Assembly (NCBI RefSeq): GCF_000801315.1
Contig: NZ_CP010054.1
Coordinates: 558,001-622,000 of the forward strand
DNA length: 64,000 bases
Direction of reading: 5' to 3'
Origin: Hymenobacter sp. DG25B
GTDB taxonomy: Bacteria > Bacteroidota > Bacteroidia > Cytophagales > Hymenobacteraceae
Below are positions 17,416 through 26,566 of the stretch, one piece after another (position 1 is the stretch's first letter; each line of letters opens with the position of its first letter). The notes under the pieces were generated by a model. It had not been told where the DNA came from, searched no databases, and saw only the letters and a program-made list of their open reading frames with translations. Both the position numbers and the translations under genes were made by a program.

Positions 17416-18423
17416 GTGTACGAAACCCCTTTTCACGACCAGCCGCTCCATGAGGTGAGCTTCCTCGTAACCGGCGGGGCCGGCTTTATCGGCTCTAATC
17501 TGGTGGAATACCTCCTGAAGTATGGCGCCAAAGAAGTGCGCGTGCTGGATAACTTCTCCAACGGCTTCCGCAAAAATGTGGCGCTGTTTGCTGAAAATCC
17601 CGCCCTGCGGGTAATTGAAGGCGACATCCGGGACCGGCAAACCTGCATTGATGCCTGCAAAGGCATTGATGTGGTGCTGCACCAGGCAGCACTGGGCTCG
17701 GTGCCCCGTTCTATCAACGACCCCATCACCAGCAATGATGTGAACGTAGGGGGCTTCGTGAATATGCTGGTAGGTGCGAAAGAAGCAGGCGTGAAGCGCT
17801 TCGTATACGCCGCTTCCAGCTCCACTTACGGCGACCACAAAGCCCTGCCGAAAGTAGAGGACCGCATCGGCAAGCCCCTCTCGCCCTATGCCGTGACCAA
17901 GTATGCCAACGAGTTGTATGCCGATGTATTTGGCAAAACCTACGGCATGGAAATCATTGGCCTGCGCTACTTCAATATCTTCGGCCCGCGCCAGGACCCC
18001 AATGGGGCCTATGCAGCCGTAATTCCGCTGTTCATTGATGCCGTGCTGGAGGGCAAAAGCCCGCGCATGAACGGCGACGGGGGCCAGACCCGCGACTTTA
18101 CCTTCGTGGAAAACTGCGTGCAGGCCAACATCAAAGCGGCACTGGTGCAGAACCCGGAAGCCGTAAACCAGGTGTATAACATTGCCGTAGCCGACCGCAC
18201 TTCCCTCAACGATCTGTTCAACATTTTGAAGGAAGAAGCCGGCTCCGATATCAACCCCGAATACGGCCCCGACCGCGCCGGCGACATCCGGGACTCCCTG
18301 GCCGATATCAGCAAAGCCCGAAACCTGCTGGGCTACGACCCGCAGATCCGCATCCGCGAAGGCCTACAGAAGACCCTGGCGTGGTTTGAAGCCAACCAAG
18401 CGTTTATTGCCGAGCGTAATTAA
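17416..18423 (+). CDS. UDP-GlcNAc 4-epimerase-like NAD-dependent epimerase (WbpP/TviC type)
   Basis: 336 residues from GTG 17416, an extended SDR with LVTGGAGFIGSNLVEYLL, HQAALGSVPRSINDP, Tyr158-x3-Lys162 in SPYAVTKYANELYA and RYFNIFGPRQDPNGAYAAVIP. This series is typical of WbpP/TviC C4-epimerases of UDP-GlcNAc or its uronate, which suits the neighbouring TviB-like dehydrogenase. GTG was preferred because the upstream in-frame TTG at 17371 lies in an AT-rich, repeat-like intergenic stretch. Substrate assignment is inference. Confidence 0.88.
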   Translation: MYETPFHDQPLHEVSFLVTGGAGFIGSNLVEYLLKYGAKEVRVLDNFSNGFRKNVALFAENPALRVIEGDIRDRQTCIDACKGIDVVLHQAALGSVPRSINDPITSNDVNVGGFVNMLVGAKEAGVKRFVYAASSSTYGDHKALPKVEDRIGKPLSPYAVTKYANELYADVFGKTYGMEIIGLRYFNIFGPRQDPNGAYAAVIPLFIDAVLEGKSPRMNGDGGQTRDFTFVENCVQANIKAALVQNPEAVNQVYNIAVADRTSLNDLFNILKEEAGSDINPEYGPDRAGDIRDSLADISKARNLLGYDPQIRIREGLQKTLAWFEANQAFIAERN

Positions 18424-18489
18424 CCCCGTCCCATCAGCCTCTGCAAATGCAGAATGATAAGCTGGATTTCAAGATTCTAAGCTCCCCTT

Positions 18490-19362
18490 ATGAAAGGTAT
18501 TATCCTCGCTGGTGGCTCCGGCACCCGCCTGCACCCCCTCACGCTGGCCGTGAGTAAGCAGTTGATGCCCGTGTACGACAAGCCGATGATTTATTATCCG
18601 CTGTCGATTCTGATGATGGCGGGTATTCGGGAAATCCTCATCATTACCACCCCGCATGACCAGGAGCAGTTTAAAAAGCTACTGGGTGATGGGGTGAATC
18701 TGGGCTGCCGCTTTGAGTATGTAGTACAGGAAGTGCCCAACGGTCTGGCGCAGGCCTTTGTGCTGGGTGCAGATTTTATCGGCAATGATAAAGTGGCCCT
18801 GGTACTGGGCGACAATATCTTCCATGGCGAAGGCATGGAAGAATTACTGAAATCCAACAATGACCCGGAAGGCGGCGTGGTGTATGCCTACCACGTGCAT
18901 GATCCGGAGCGCTATGGCGTGGTAGAGTTTGATGCCAACAACCAAGCGCTCAGTATTGAGGAAAAACCGGCTACCCCCAAGAGCAATTACGCCGTGCCCG
19001 GTCTGTACTTCTATGATAATGAGGTAGTACAGATTGCCCGCAACCTGAAACCCAGTGCCCGGGGCGAGTATGAAATTACTGACGTAAACCAGGAGTATCT
19101 GCGCCGGGGTAAGCTGAAAGTAGGTATTCTGGGCCGCGGCACTGCCTGGCTCGATACGGGCACGTTTGAGAGCCTCATGCAGGCCGGTGAGTTTGTGCGC
19201 GTGCTGGAGCAGCGCCAGGGCCTTAAAGTGGGCTCTATTGAGGAAGTGGCCTACCGCCAGGGCTTTATTGATGCCGACCAGCTGCGGAAGATTGCCGAGC
19301 CGCTGCGCAAAAGTGGCTACGGCGACTATTTGCTGCGCTTGCCTGAGCAGCTGCTCATGTAG
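18490..19362 (+). CDS. rfbA: Glucose-1-phosphate thymidylyltransferase
   Basis: Makes dTDP-glucose from dTTP and glucose-1-phosphate, feeding RfbB. 290 residues with the full signature: [47 protein letters not shown] and [15 protein letters not shown]. Last gene of the cluster, followed by a strong terminator. Confidence 0.95.
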   Translation: MKGIILAGGSGTRLHPLTLAVSKQLMPVYDKPMIYYPLSILMMAGIREILIITTPHDQEQFKKLLGDGVNLGCRFEYVVQEVPNGLAQAFVLGADFIGNDKVALVLGDNIFHGEGMEELLKSNNDPEGGVVYAYHVHDPERYGVVEFDANNQALSIEEKPATPKSNYAVPGLYFYDNEVVQIARNLKPSARGEYEITDVNQEYLRRGKLKVGILGRGTAWLDTGTFESLMQAGEFVRVLEQRQGLKVGSIEEVAYRQGFIDADQLRKIAEPLRKSGYGDYLLRLPEQLLM

Positions 19363-19388
19363 GCTAAGCTTCAACATTGCTTCAAAAC

Positions 19389-19425
19389 AAAACAGCCCTT
19401 CTCTGCAAAGAGAAGGGCTGTTTTT
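19389..19425 (+). terminator. Terminator of the nucleotide-sugar cluster
   Basis: Perfect 16-bp stem (19389-19404 with 19409-19424), GCAA tetraloop, A-run before and T-run after. It can serve both rfbA (plus) and chrA (minus). Confidence 0.9.
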
Positions 19426-19439
19426 GTTAAGACAAGTAC

Positions 19440-20696
19440 CTAAAACAGAACGCCCGCCAGCAAGCCGGCACCCACAATAATATAGGATGGCACCTTTTCC
19501 CAGAGCAGCACCAGAAACGTAGCGGCTACCAGGGCAATGTTAAGGGTAGTATCCGGCAGCGGATGGTATAGCAGGAAGGTGGCCGCCCACACCAGTCCGG
19601 CCGATACCGCATTAACGCCTTCCAGGGACGCTTTTACTACGCGGTAGCGGCGCAGCTGGTCCCAGAACCGAATCAAGAAGAAGATAAGCAGGGTGCCCGG
19701 CATAAAAATGCCTGCGGTGGCTACAAGGGAGCCTACCAACTGCCCGCCAATACCATGCTCGCGCATGGCCAGCGTCCCGATATAAGAGGCAAAAGAAAAG
19801 TTGGGCCCCGGCAGGGCCTGCACCAGCCCCAGGCCGGACAGAAACTCCGGCGCCGTGAGGTAGTGCTTAAATTCCACAAACTCGGCGTAGAGCAGCGGGG
19901 CTAGCACCTGCCCGCCGCCAAAAACCAGGCTACCGTTGCGGTAGAAGTTCTCAAACAGGCGCACCGGTAGTTCTTTGGTAAAGCTACCCAGCAAAGCGGC
20001 CGTTATCAGAATGCCTATCCAGAGAATAAAGTTGGCCCATTCAATTTGCATGGGCTGTTTTTCCTCCTGGGGCATTCGGCGGTACCGGAAGGTAGTAATC
20101 AGGCCGCCAGCCAGCAGTAATAAAGGCAGTACCCACGGCAGCTGAAAATAATAAGCCAGCATGGCCGCCGCTACCAGAAGGGCTACGGACGTCTTGGTTT
20201 GAATGACCTTCTGAGTAATCTTAAAGGCCGAGTACGCTACAAACCCAACTGCAATAGGCTGCACATATTGAATTACGCGCGCTACCTGGTCCTTGTCGAG
20301 GTAGCTCATGGCCAAGCCGGCTACCGTCATGATGAGGACGGCGGGCAGCATCCAGATAAGCAGGGTGAGGTAGGCCAGGTTGGGCCCGCCCAGCCGAAAG
20401 CCGATAGCCGTAATGGTTTGGGTAGACGTAGGGCCCGGCAACAGCTGACACAGGGCCGTGAGCTCCAGTAGCTCGGCGGTGGTCAGGTAGCCGCGCTTCT
20501 CCACCAGCAGCCGGATCATCATGGCCATGTGGGCCTGCGGACCGCCAAAGGCGGTGCACCCCAGGGCCGCCACATCCTTCAGAAAGATGATGTTGCGCAC
20601 CCGCTTGGTTCGGTCGCCACGAGGGGGAGGGGCCAGGATTATTTCTTCCGTTTCCACAGTCGGTTGCCGGTTGTCGGAGAAGGGGGGAGGGACCAA
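19440..20696 (-). CDS. chrA: Chromate efflux transporter (two-domain ChrA)
   Basis: 418-residue inner-membrane protein made of two homologous CHR domains: the first with FLKDVAALGCTAFGGPQAH and LPGPTSTQ, the second from about residue 230 with NGSLVFGGGQVLAPLL and ALPGPNFSFASYIG. This long form exports chromate and sulfate-like anions. A charged 35-residue N-terminal tail precedes it. Specificity for chromate is a family-level inference. It ends at the shared rfbA terminator. Confidence 0.88.
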   Translation of the reverse strand: MVPPPFSDNRQPTVETEEIILAPPPRGDRTKRVRNIIFLKDVAALGCTAFGGPQAHMAMMIRLLVEKRGYLTTAELLELTALCQLLPGPTSTQTITAIGFRLGGPNLAYLTLLIWMLPAVLIMTVAGLAMSYLDKDQVARVIQYVQPIAVGFVAYSAFKITQKVIQTKTSVALLVAAAMLAYYFQLPWVLPLLLLAGGLITTFRYRRMPQEEKQPMQIEWANFILWIGILITAALLGSFTKELPVRLFENFYRNGSLVFGGGQVLAPLLYAEFVEFKHYLTAPEFLSGLGLVQALPGPNFSFASYIGTLAMREHGIGGQLVGSLVATAGIFMPGTLLIFFLIRFWDQLRRYRVVKASLEGVNAVSAGLVWAATFLLYHPLPDTTLNIALVAATFLVLLWEKVPSYIIVGAGLLAGVLF

Positions 20697-20732
20697 AGCA
20701 GAGGAAACTACTCAGGTAACCTACAAAATAAA

Positions 20733-20787
20733 ACCGGTTGCCGGGAGTCAGGGGCAAAAAAGTGCAGCCTGACTTCCGGCAACCGGT
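20733..20787 (-). terminator. Terminator of the 2OG oxygenase gene
   Basis: Arms 20733-20752 and 20767-20787 pair over about 20 bp with one wobble. On the minus strand the stem is followed by TTTTATTTTG. It lies between the 2OG-oxygenase stop and the chrA start. Confidence 0.75.
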
Positions 20788-20808
20788 AAGCGTATTCGGG
20801 GCAGAAGA

Positions 20809-21786
20809 TTACTTTTTCTTCAGGCCCAGCTCTACGAGGCGCTCATTCAGGAACTCACCGGCCGTAATGTCGGCTTCCTTCTTGGGGTTCTCAGGCGTTA
20901 CACAGTTTTCCAGCGCCGCCAGGCTCATTTCGGAGCGGGGGTGCATAAAGAAGGGAATGCTGTAGCGCGAGGAGTTCATTTTTTCCCGGGCCGGGTTTAC
21001 CACGCGGTGAATCGTGCTTTTCAGCACGCCGTTGGTCAGGCGCTGCAGCATGTCGCCCACGTTCACCACAATCTGGTCGGGCAGGGCGGTAATGGGAATC
21101 CACTTGCCGTCGCGGCGCTTCACCTGCAGACCATCGGCGGAAGCCCCCATGAGCAGGGTAATCAGGTTAATGTCGCCGTGCTCGGCAGCCCGTACGGCAT
21201 CGGCCGGAACCGAGTCGGGGTTTTCGATGGGGTAGTAATGAATAGGGCGCAGGATGGAGTTGCCGTTGCGCACCTTGTCATCGAAATAATTTTCGGGCAG
21301 GTGCAGATACAGGGCAATGGCGCGCAATACGTCTTTGCCAGCCGCTTCCAGCGTTTTGTAGGTAGTAAAGGTGCTTTCGTGGAAGGACGGCACCTCTGCG
21401 GGCCAGATATTGTCGGGGTATTCGTTCTTAATGGGGTCGTTGGCATCGTCTACCTCCTGGCCCACGTGGAAGAATTCCTTCAGGTCGCCGGTGTTGCGGC
21501 CTTTGGCGTGCTCCTTGCCTTTGCCGGTGTAGCCGCGCTGGCCCGCCAACTCCGGGTTTTCGTAGCGCTGCTTTACGTCGTCGGGCAGGGAGAAAAAGGC
21601 TTTTACGTCGGCATACAGCTGGGCTGTCTGCGCATCGTTAAGGCCGTGGTTCTTCAGGGCTACAAATCCAATATTCTGGTAGGCTTCGCCGAGCTGCTGT
21701 ACAAAGCGCGCTTTGCGGGTGGGGTCGCCGGAACGAAAGTCGGCGAGGTCGAGGGATGGAATTTCTTCCAGCAATTTTTCCTCCAT
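20809..21786 (-). CDS. Isopenicillin N synthase-like 2OG-Fe(II) oxygenase
   Basis: 325-residue oxygenase of the IPNS/plant DIOX type. The Fe(II) ligands His203, Asp205 (EHGDINLITLL) and His260 (STIHRVVNP) are present, as is the 2-oxoglutarate binder Arg274-x-Ser276 (RYSIPFF). The N-terminal DIOX_N part contains NIGFVALKNHGL. The substrate is unknown; bacterial relatives act on small molecules. Single gene, terminated by its own hairpin. Confidence 0.88.
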   Translation of the reverse strand: MEEKLLEEIPSLDLADFRSGDPTRKARFVQQLGEAYQNIGFVALKNHGLNDAQTAQLYADVKAFFSLPDDVKQRYENPELAGQRGYTGKGKEHAKGRNTGDLKEFFHVGQEVDDANDPIKNEYPDNIWPAEVPSFHESTFTTYKTLEAAGKDVLRAIALYLHLPENYFDDKVRNGNSILRPIHYYPIENPDSVPADAVRAAEHGDINLITLLMGASADGLQVKRRDGKWIPITALPDQIVVNVGDMLQRLTNGVLKSTIHRVVNPAREKMNSSRYSIPFFMHPRSEMSLAALENCVTPENPKKEADITAGEFLNERLVELGLKKK

Positions 21787-21923
21787 AGTGAAAAAACAAT
21801 ATACTTTTGGGCAAACCTTACGTATTGCGCAAGGTACTTAAAAAACATGTTGCTACCGAGAAACAGTCCGCTCTTCGGTAGTAGTTCACTCGTCATCTCT
21901 CTGACCACCACTTTGCCCTTTTT

Positions 21924-22751
21924 ATGAAAGCATCAGCTTTACTACTCGGTAGTGTATTTCTCCTCGGTTTAGGGGCCTGCGATTCTGCCCGTCAAACCAG
22001 TGATACGGCTAACTCCGCCACGGCGGAGAGCGTGAATACTACCCCGCGTGCCGAAACCATGGAAAACAATGGTATTCGCTTCACGCCCTTCGAGGATTCG
22101 CCAAAAAATCCGGAAGCCATGATGCAGCTGAAGTCGCCGGTAACGGGCTCTACGGTGCCTTCCGGCGCCGTGGCCTTCGACTACGACATCACGAACTTCC
22201 AGCTCACCAAAATGACCGGCGGTATGCACGCCGGTGAAATGGCCAACTCTGAGAAAGGCCAGCACATCCATAACATTGTAGACAACGAGCCTTACACGGC
22301 CCACTACACCACGGAGTTCACCAAGAATATTCCCGATGGCCAGCACGTGGTGCTGTCATTCCTGTCGCGCTCTTATCATGAGAGCCTGAAGCACCTGGGC
22401 GCGCATGATCTGCGCGTTATCACGGTAGGCAAAGTAACCACGCCCCTGAATTTCGATACCAGAGCCCCGCACCTGTTCTATAGCCGCCCCAAGGATACCT
22501 ACACCGGCAAGGATGCCCAGAAAGTAATGCTGGACTTCTACCTGGTGAACACCACGCTGGCGCCGGATGGCAATAAAGTGCGCGCCACCATCAATGGCAC
22601 CGAGTTTATGCTGGACCGCTGGGCCCCGTATATGATGGAAGGCCTGCCCATGGGCGAGAATACCCTGAAGCTGGAACTGGTAGATGCCAATGGCACGCTC
22701 ATTCCCGGTCCGTTCAACTCGGTTACCCGCACGTTCACGCTGCAGCCCTAA
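21924..22751 (+). CDS. Secreted lipoprotein, phosphopeptide-binding-like family
   Basis: 275 residues with a clear lipoprotein signal (LLGLGACDS, Cys at about 19), then a Thr/Ser/Ala linker and one conserved domain from about 50: SPVTGSTVPSGAVAFDY, KGQHIHNIVDNEPYTAHY, DGQHVVLSFLSRSYHESLK, YSRPKDTY, and RATINGTEFMLDRWAPYMME. I recognise this order of segments from a Bacteroidota family often labelled phosphopeptide-binding; that label is unproven. Histidines in the middle could bind metal. Single gene with its own terminator. Confidence 0.75.
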   Translation: MKASALLLGSVFLLGLGACDSARQTSDTANSATAESVNTTPRAETMENNGIRFTPFEDSPKNPEAMMQLKSPVTGSTVPSGAVAFDYDITNFQLTKMTGGMHAGEMANSEKGQHIHNIVDNEPYTAHYTTEFTKNIPDGQHVVLSFLSRSYHESLKHLGAHDLRVITVGKVTTPLNFDTRAPHLFYSRPKDTYTGKDAQKVMLDFYLVNTTLAPDGNKVRATINGTEFMLDRWAPYMMEGLPMGENTLKLELVDANGTLIPGPFNSVTRTFTLQP

Positions 22752-22781
22752 CCGCGCCGGCCGCCGACTGCTTTCTTCTTA

Positions 22782-22817
22782 AAACAGGCCCGTGTACTGC
22801 CGTGCACGGGCCTGTTT
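22782..22817 (+). terminator. Terminator of the lipoprotein gene
   Basis: 13-bp perfect stem (22782-22794 with 22805-22817), 10-nt loop, T-rich run (GTTTTTATTG) shortly after. Confidence 0.75.
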
Positions 22818-22835
22818 GGCGTTTTTATTGTGCTA

Positions 22836-22925
22836 TCTGCTTAAAATTTATCAGTGGTGAAAGTCGATATTATTGCAATTTCATATAATATTATTAATAT
22901 AGTTTTGTGTAAATCGAACAAGTAA
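22836..22925 (+). promoter_or_regulatory. AT-rich upstream region of the PD40-OmpA gene, with -7 element
   Basis: The gap 22752-23064 (313 bases) holds the terminator and then about 90 bases that are far more AT-rich than anything nearby. It contains TAGTTTTG (22900-22907), a match to TAnnTTTG. No TTG sits at exact -33 spacing. It is probably the promoter region of the gene at 23065, with a leader of about 150 bases. Confidence 0.45.
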
Positions 22926-23064
22926 CAAGATCAGCCCTGTTGTTGCGTTTTCAGAGCGTAACATGAGGCTGGGAGAAAACGTCTCTGTTCTGTTTCCGAA
23001 CGTAGGCGTTTTCGGAGTGGGCTCTGTGTAGAGCCACTTACAACCAGCTTTTTTCCGCTACAGT

Positions 23065-25113
23065 ATGCTACAGATAAGACACTGGCTTTTGGGTTTGGCA
23101 TTGTGTGGAATGGGAATGCGCGCGCAGGCGCAGCACGCGGTATGGGCGGGCAAACTGGTGGAAGTATCCTCGCAGAAAGCATCGGGTAAAGAAGCATTTT
23201 CCCCCGAGAAGGTACTGGGCGAGCCTAATGCGCTGCCGCTGGGGCAGATTAGCAACAATGCCTGGATTCCCAAAAAGGAAGGGGCCAACGAATACATCGA
23301 AGTAAAATTTGGCAAGTCGTTGATAGCCAAACAGGTGACGGTGGTGGAGAACTTCAACCCCGGCTCCGTTACTAAAATTGAGCTGATTGATACCCGGGGC
23401 ACCAAGCATCAGGTGTATGAAAACAAGAACCCCGGGCCGCTGCCGGATGCCTTCCGCACGCTTACCGTCACGTTTTCGCCGGGCACCTACCGCACCATTG
23501 GCGTGGGCGTTACCATGAATACCAAGGCCGTAAACGGGGTAAACCAGATTGATGCCATTGGCATTGCCGACGTGGCCGAGCTGATGGTGAAGTCAGAGTT
23601 CAAGCAGGCGCCCAGACCCGCTGGCGTAGACTCCACCATGGAAAACCTGGGGCCGAATGTTAACTCCAAATATGTAGATACCCACCCCGTTATATCGCCC
23701 GATGGCCGGACGCTGTTTTTTGCGCGCCAGGAGCACCCCCAGAACATCGGCGGTAGCAGCGACGTGCAGGATGTGTGGTACAGCACGCTGGCCCGCTCCA
23801 CTACGGATAAAAAAGTGTGGAATCAGGCCAAAAACATGGGCGCTCCTATCAATACGCCTGGTCCCAATGGCCTGGCCTCCATCTCTACGGATGGCAACCT
23901 GGCCCTGCTCATTAATGTGTACAAGGACGATGGCACCCTGGACCCCAAAGGGGCCAGTTTCAGCCGCCGCACCAAAACCGGCTGGAGTAAGCCAGTGAAA
24001 GTGGAAATTGATGATTTCTACAACGACGACGACGAAAACGTAGATTACTACCTGGGACCCAACGGCAAAGTGCTGCTGATGGCCGTAGACCGGAAGGATG
24101 GCAAAGGCCAGCAGGATATCTATGTCAGCTTCCTGAAGCCCGATGGCCGTACCTGGAGCCGCCCCCTGAACCTGGGCGGCACCATCAACACCAAAAAGCC
24201 AGAGTTTGCGCCCTTCCTGGCCTCCGATGGTAAAACGCTGTACTTCGCCTCCGAGGGCCACCAGGGCTATGGCAAAGGCGACATCTTCTACAGCAAGCGC
24301 CTGGATAATTCCTGGACCAACTGGACGCAGCCCCGCAACATGGGCCCCAACGTGAATTCCCCGGACTTTGATGGCTATTTCACCCTTTCCGCAGCCGGCG
24401 ACGAAGCTTATCTGGTGTCGTCCCGCAATGGCATCGATAACTCGCGCGACATCTTCCGCATTGGGCTGGTGCCGCAGTTTAAGCCGGAAGTAGTAACGCT
24501 GGTGCGCGGTCGGGTGCTGGATGCCTCCACGCAGAAACCCATTGATGCCGTTATTCACTACGAAAACCTGCTGACGGGCGAAGAGCTGGGCGTGGCCGAA
24601 ACCAACCCGGCCGATGGCAGCTACACCATTGTACTGCCCTCGGGGGTGCACTATGGCTACCGCGCCGAGGCCAAGGACTATCTCTCCGAAAGTGACAACC
24701 TGGACGTTACGGACCGGCAGAAGTACTCGGAAATAACCCAGGATCTGTTCCTGGTGCCGTTTGCGGTGGGCCAGAAAATCAAACTGAACAACATCTTCTT
24801 TGCCCAGAGCAAGTACTACCTGCGCGAAAACTCTTACCCCGAGCTGCAACGCCTCATCAAGATTCTGAAGAACTACCCCAACGTAGAAATTAAGCTGGAG
24901 GGCCACACCGATAATCAGGGCGACCCGGCCCTGAACCTGAAGCTTTCCATTGACCGGGTGAATGAGGTGAAGAAGTACCTGGTATCCAAAGGCATCAGCG
25001 CCTCCCGCATTACCACCGAAGGTTACGGCGGCACCAAACCCATTGCCAGCAACGACGAGGAGGAAACCCGCAAGCTGAACCGCCGCGTAGAATTTACCGT
25101 GACGAAGAAATAG
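23065..25113 (+). CDS. PD40 beta-propeller/OmpA-family outer-membrane protein
   Basis: 682 residues, exported (signal peptide 1-23 ending AQAQ). Domains in order: a discoidin-like module (about 25-190) with VLGEPNALPLG and YIEVKFG; WD40-like PD40 repeats (about 200-470) with HPVISPDGRTLFFA, PFLASDGKTLYFAS and SPDFDGYFTLS; a carboxypeptidase-regulatory-like module (about 475-555); and a C-terminal OmpA peptidoglycan-binding domain (about 570-682) with LEGHTDNQGDPALN and LNRRVEF. The protein probably anchors an envelope complex to peptidoglycan. Single gene. Confidence 0.9.
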   Translation: MLQIRHWLLGLALCGMGMRAQAQHAVWAGKLVEVSSQKASGKEAFSPEKVLGEPNALPLGQISNNAWIPKKEGANEYIEVKFGKSLIAKQVTVVENFNPGSVTKIELIDTRGTKHQVYENKNPGPLPDAFRTLTVTFSPGTYRTIGVGVTMNTKAVNGVNQIDAIGIADVAELMVKSEFKQAPRPAGVDSTMENLGPNVNSKYVDTHPVISPDGRTLFFARQEHPQNIGGSSDVQDVWYSTLARSTTDKKVWNQAKNMGAPINTPGPNGLASISTDGNLALLINVYKDDGTLDPKGASFSRRTKTGWSKPVKVEIDDFYNDDDENVDYYLGPNGKVLLMAVDRKDGKGQQDIYVSFLKPDGRTWSRPLNLGGTINTKKPEFAPFLASDGKTLYFASEGHQGYGKGDIFYSKRLDNSWTNWTQPRNMGPNVNSPDFDGYFTLSAAGDEAYLVSSRNGIDNSRDIFRIGLVPQFKPEVVTLVRGRVLDASTQKPIDAVIHYENLLTGEELGVAETNPADGSYTIVLPSGVHYGYRAEAKDYLSESDNLDVTDRQKYSEITQDLFLVPFAVGQKIKLNNIFFAQSKYYLRENSYPELQRLIKILKNYPNVEIKLEGHTDNQGDPALNLKLSIDRVNEVKKYLVSKGISASRITTEGYGGTKPIASNDEEETRKLNRRVEFTVTKK

Positions 25114-25120
25114 TAAATAG

Positions 25121-25160
25121 GTGTCATTGCGAGGACGCAGGACGAAGCAATCTGTCCTCT
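25121..25160 (+). repeat. GTCATTGCGAGG-type repeat, left copy
   Basis: Starts GTGTCATTGCGAGG and contains GACGAAGCAATC and GTCCTCT. Its inverted, slightly shorter partner is at 25247-25280, and a terminator lies between. This type of repeat is widespread between genes in several bacterial groups. Confidence 0.65.
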
Positions 25161-25186
25161 GAAATGTGGAAAGCCATAAGATGTGA

Positions 25187-25219
25187 AAAGCCCTTGACGT
25201 CCCACACGTCAAGGGCTTT
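25187..25219. terminator. Bidirectional terminator between PD40-OmpA gene and floA
   Basis: 14-bp perfect stem (25187-25200 with 25206-25219), 5-nt loop CCCAC, A-run and T-run at the base. It serves convergent genes. Confidence 0.85.
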
Positions 25220-25246
25220 CTGGTAAAGAAGCGTTTGGTGCTGCGG

Positions 25247-25280
25247 AGAGGACGGATTGCTTCGTGCCTCGCAATGACAC
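25247..25280 (-). repeat. GTCATTGCGAGG-type repeat, right copy (inverted)
   Basis: Reverse complement reads GTGTCATTGCGAGG, then CACGAAGCAATCC and GTCCTCT, the same as 25121-25160 except for a 6-base deletion and single changes. A partial third copy (TCTCGCAATGACA) follows at about 25290. Confidence 0.65.
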
Positions 25281-25303
25281 GTGTGCCTTCTCGCAATGAC
25301 AGC

Positions 25304-26305
25304 CTAACTCAGCCTTGTTTCGTCGCGGCCGGGTTTGGCGCTGCTGTTCTGGCCGCCGGGGTTGGCAATGGAGTCGCGCATATCGGTGTCGGCCTGCACG
25401 TTGCGCATTTTGTAGTAGTCCATCACGCCCAGGTTGCCGCTGCGGAAGGCCTCAGCAATGGCTTTGGGAATTTCGGCTTCGGCTTCTACCACGCGGGCTT
25501 TGGCTTCCTGGGTTTTGGCGCGGTTTTCCTGCTCAATGGCTACGGCCATGGCGCGGCGCTCTTCGGCTTTAGCTTCGGCCACTTTCAAATCGGCGGTGGC
25601 CTGGTCTATCTGCAGCTTGGCCCCAATGTTTTCTCCTATGTCGATATCAGCAATATCAATGGAGAGAATTTCAAAGGCAGTACCGGCATCGAGGCCTTTG
25701 CTGAGCACCAGCTTGGATATTTTATCCGGGTTTTCGAGCACTTCCTTGTGCGACTTGGAGGAGCCGATGCTGGTTACGATGCCCTCGCCCACGCGGGCCA
25801 GAATGGTTTCCTCGCCGGCGCCGCCCACCAGCTGAGTGATGTTGGCGCGCACCGTAATGCGGGCTTTGGCAATAAGCTGAATCCCATCCTGCGCCACGGC
25901 TGCCACGTTGGGCGTGTTAATCACCTTGGGGTTTACGCTGGTGGTCACGGCCTCAAATACGTCGCGGCCGGCAAGGTCAATGGCGGTGGCTTGCTTAAAG
26001 GTGAGGGGAATGTTGGCTTTATCGGCGGAAATCAGGGCCTTGATGACGCTGGGAATATTGCCGCCCGCCAGATAGTGGGTTTCCAGGTCGTTGGCCGTCA
26101 GCTCCAGGCCGGCTTTGGTGGAAGTGATAAGCGAGTTGACGATGAGGGACGGCGGCACCTTGCGCACCCGCATAAACGCCAGCTGAAACAGGCTCACCTT
26201 CACCCCCGAAAACAGCGCTGTAATCCAGAGGCTGATGGGGAAGAAGTAGAGAAAGACCAGCAGTACTATTGCGCCCACAATTAAGGGCAGGAAGGGAAGC
26301 TCCAT
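25304..26305 (-). CDS. floA: Flotillin-like protein FloA
   Basis: 333-residue membrane scaffold protein: an N-terminal hydrophobic hairpin (about 5-40), an SPFH domain, then a coiled-coil Ala/Glu-rich stretch ([20 protein letters not shown]) and a short Gly/Ser tail. The FloA hallmarks [19 protein letters not shown] and VSPF-type [13 protein letters not shown] are clear. FloA proteins organise membrane microdomains. The NfeD-family partner gene lies upstream on the same strand (26567-27034), the usual pairing. Confidence 0.92.
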   Translation of the reverse strand: MELPFLPLIVGAIVLLVFLYFFPISLWITALFSGVKVSLFQLAFMRVRKVPPSLIVNSLITSTKAGLELTANDLETHYLAGGNIPSVIKALISADKANIPLTFKQATAIDLAGRDVFEAVTTSVNPKVINTPNVAAVAQDGIQLIAKARITVRANITQLVGGAGEETILARVGEGIVTSIGSSKSHKEVLENPDKISKLVLSKGLDAGTAFEILSIDIADIDIGENIGAKLQIDQATADLKVAEAKAEERRAMAVAIEQENRAKTQEAKARVVEAEAEIPKAIAEAFRSGNLGVMDYYKMRNVQADTDMRDSIANPGGQNSSAKPGRDETRLS

Positions 26306-26566
26306 CGGGTGTTTGTAGGGGTTAGGGACAACAGTTTGCGGGTAGCAACTAACAATTAAAAAATGAGATAAGTAAAATGCAGGCTTCGGGCGATGCTACA
26401 AGGCCGATAAGTTTAGCGGTCTGATAAAACTGCTATGCGCTCTTGCTGCTGGATTTAGTAATTACCTGACCCCATCCGGCGGGAAGCGCTCCGCCATTCG
26501 CCATCTGGAAGCGGCGCTAAAAATCAGGAAGATTCTGGAAACCTGGCAGCAGAAGTCTGATAGCCA
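26306..26566. other. Intergenic region between nfeD and floA
   Basis: 261 bases with no convincing gene. One plus-strand frame stays open from 26376 into the region antisense to nfeD and would read SNYLTPSGGKRSAIRHLEAA-like sequence, but has no ATG before 26589. It may be a gene relic or chance. Confidence 0.3.

Noticed and set aside
23593..25296. 567-residue minus-strand open frame opposite the PD40-OmpA gene
   Set aside because: It has no recognisable domain and runs through the terminator and repeats; the plus frame has a signal peptide, PD40 repeats and an OmpA domain.
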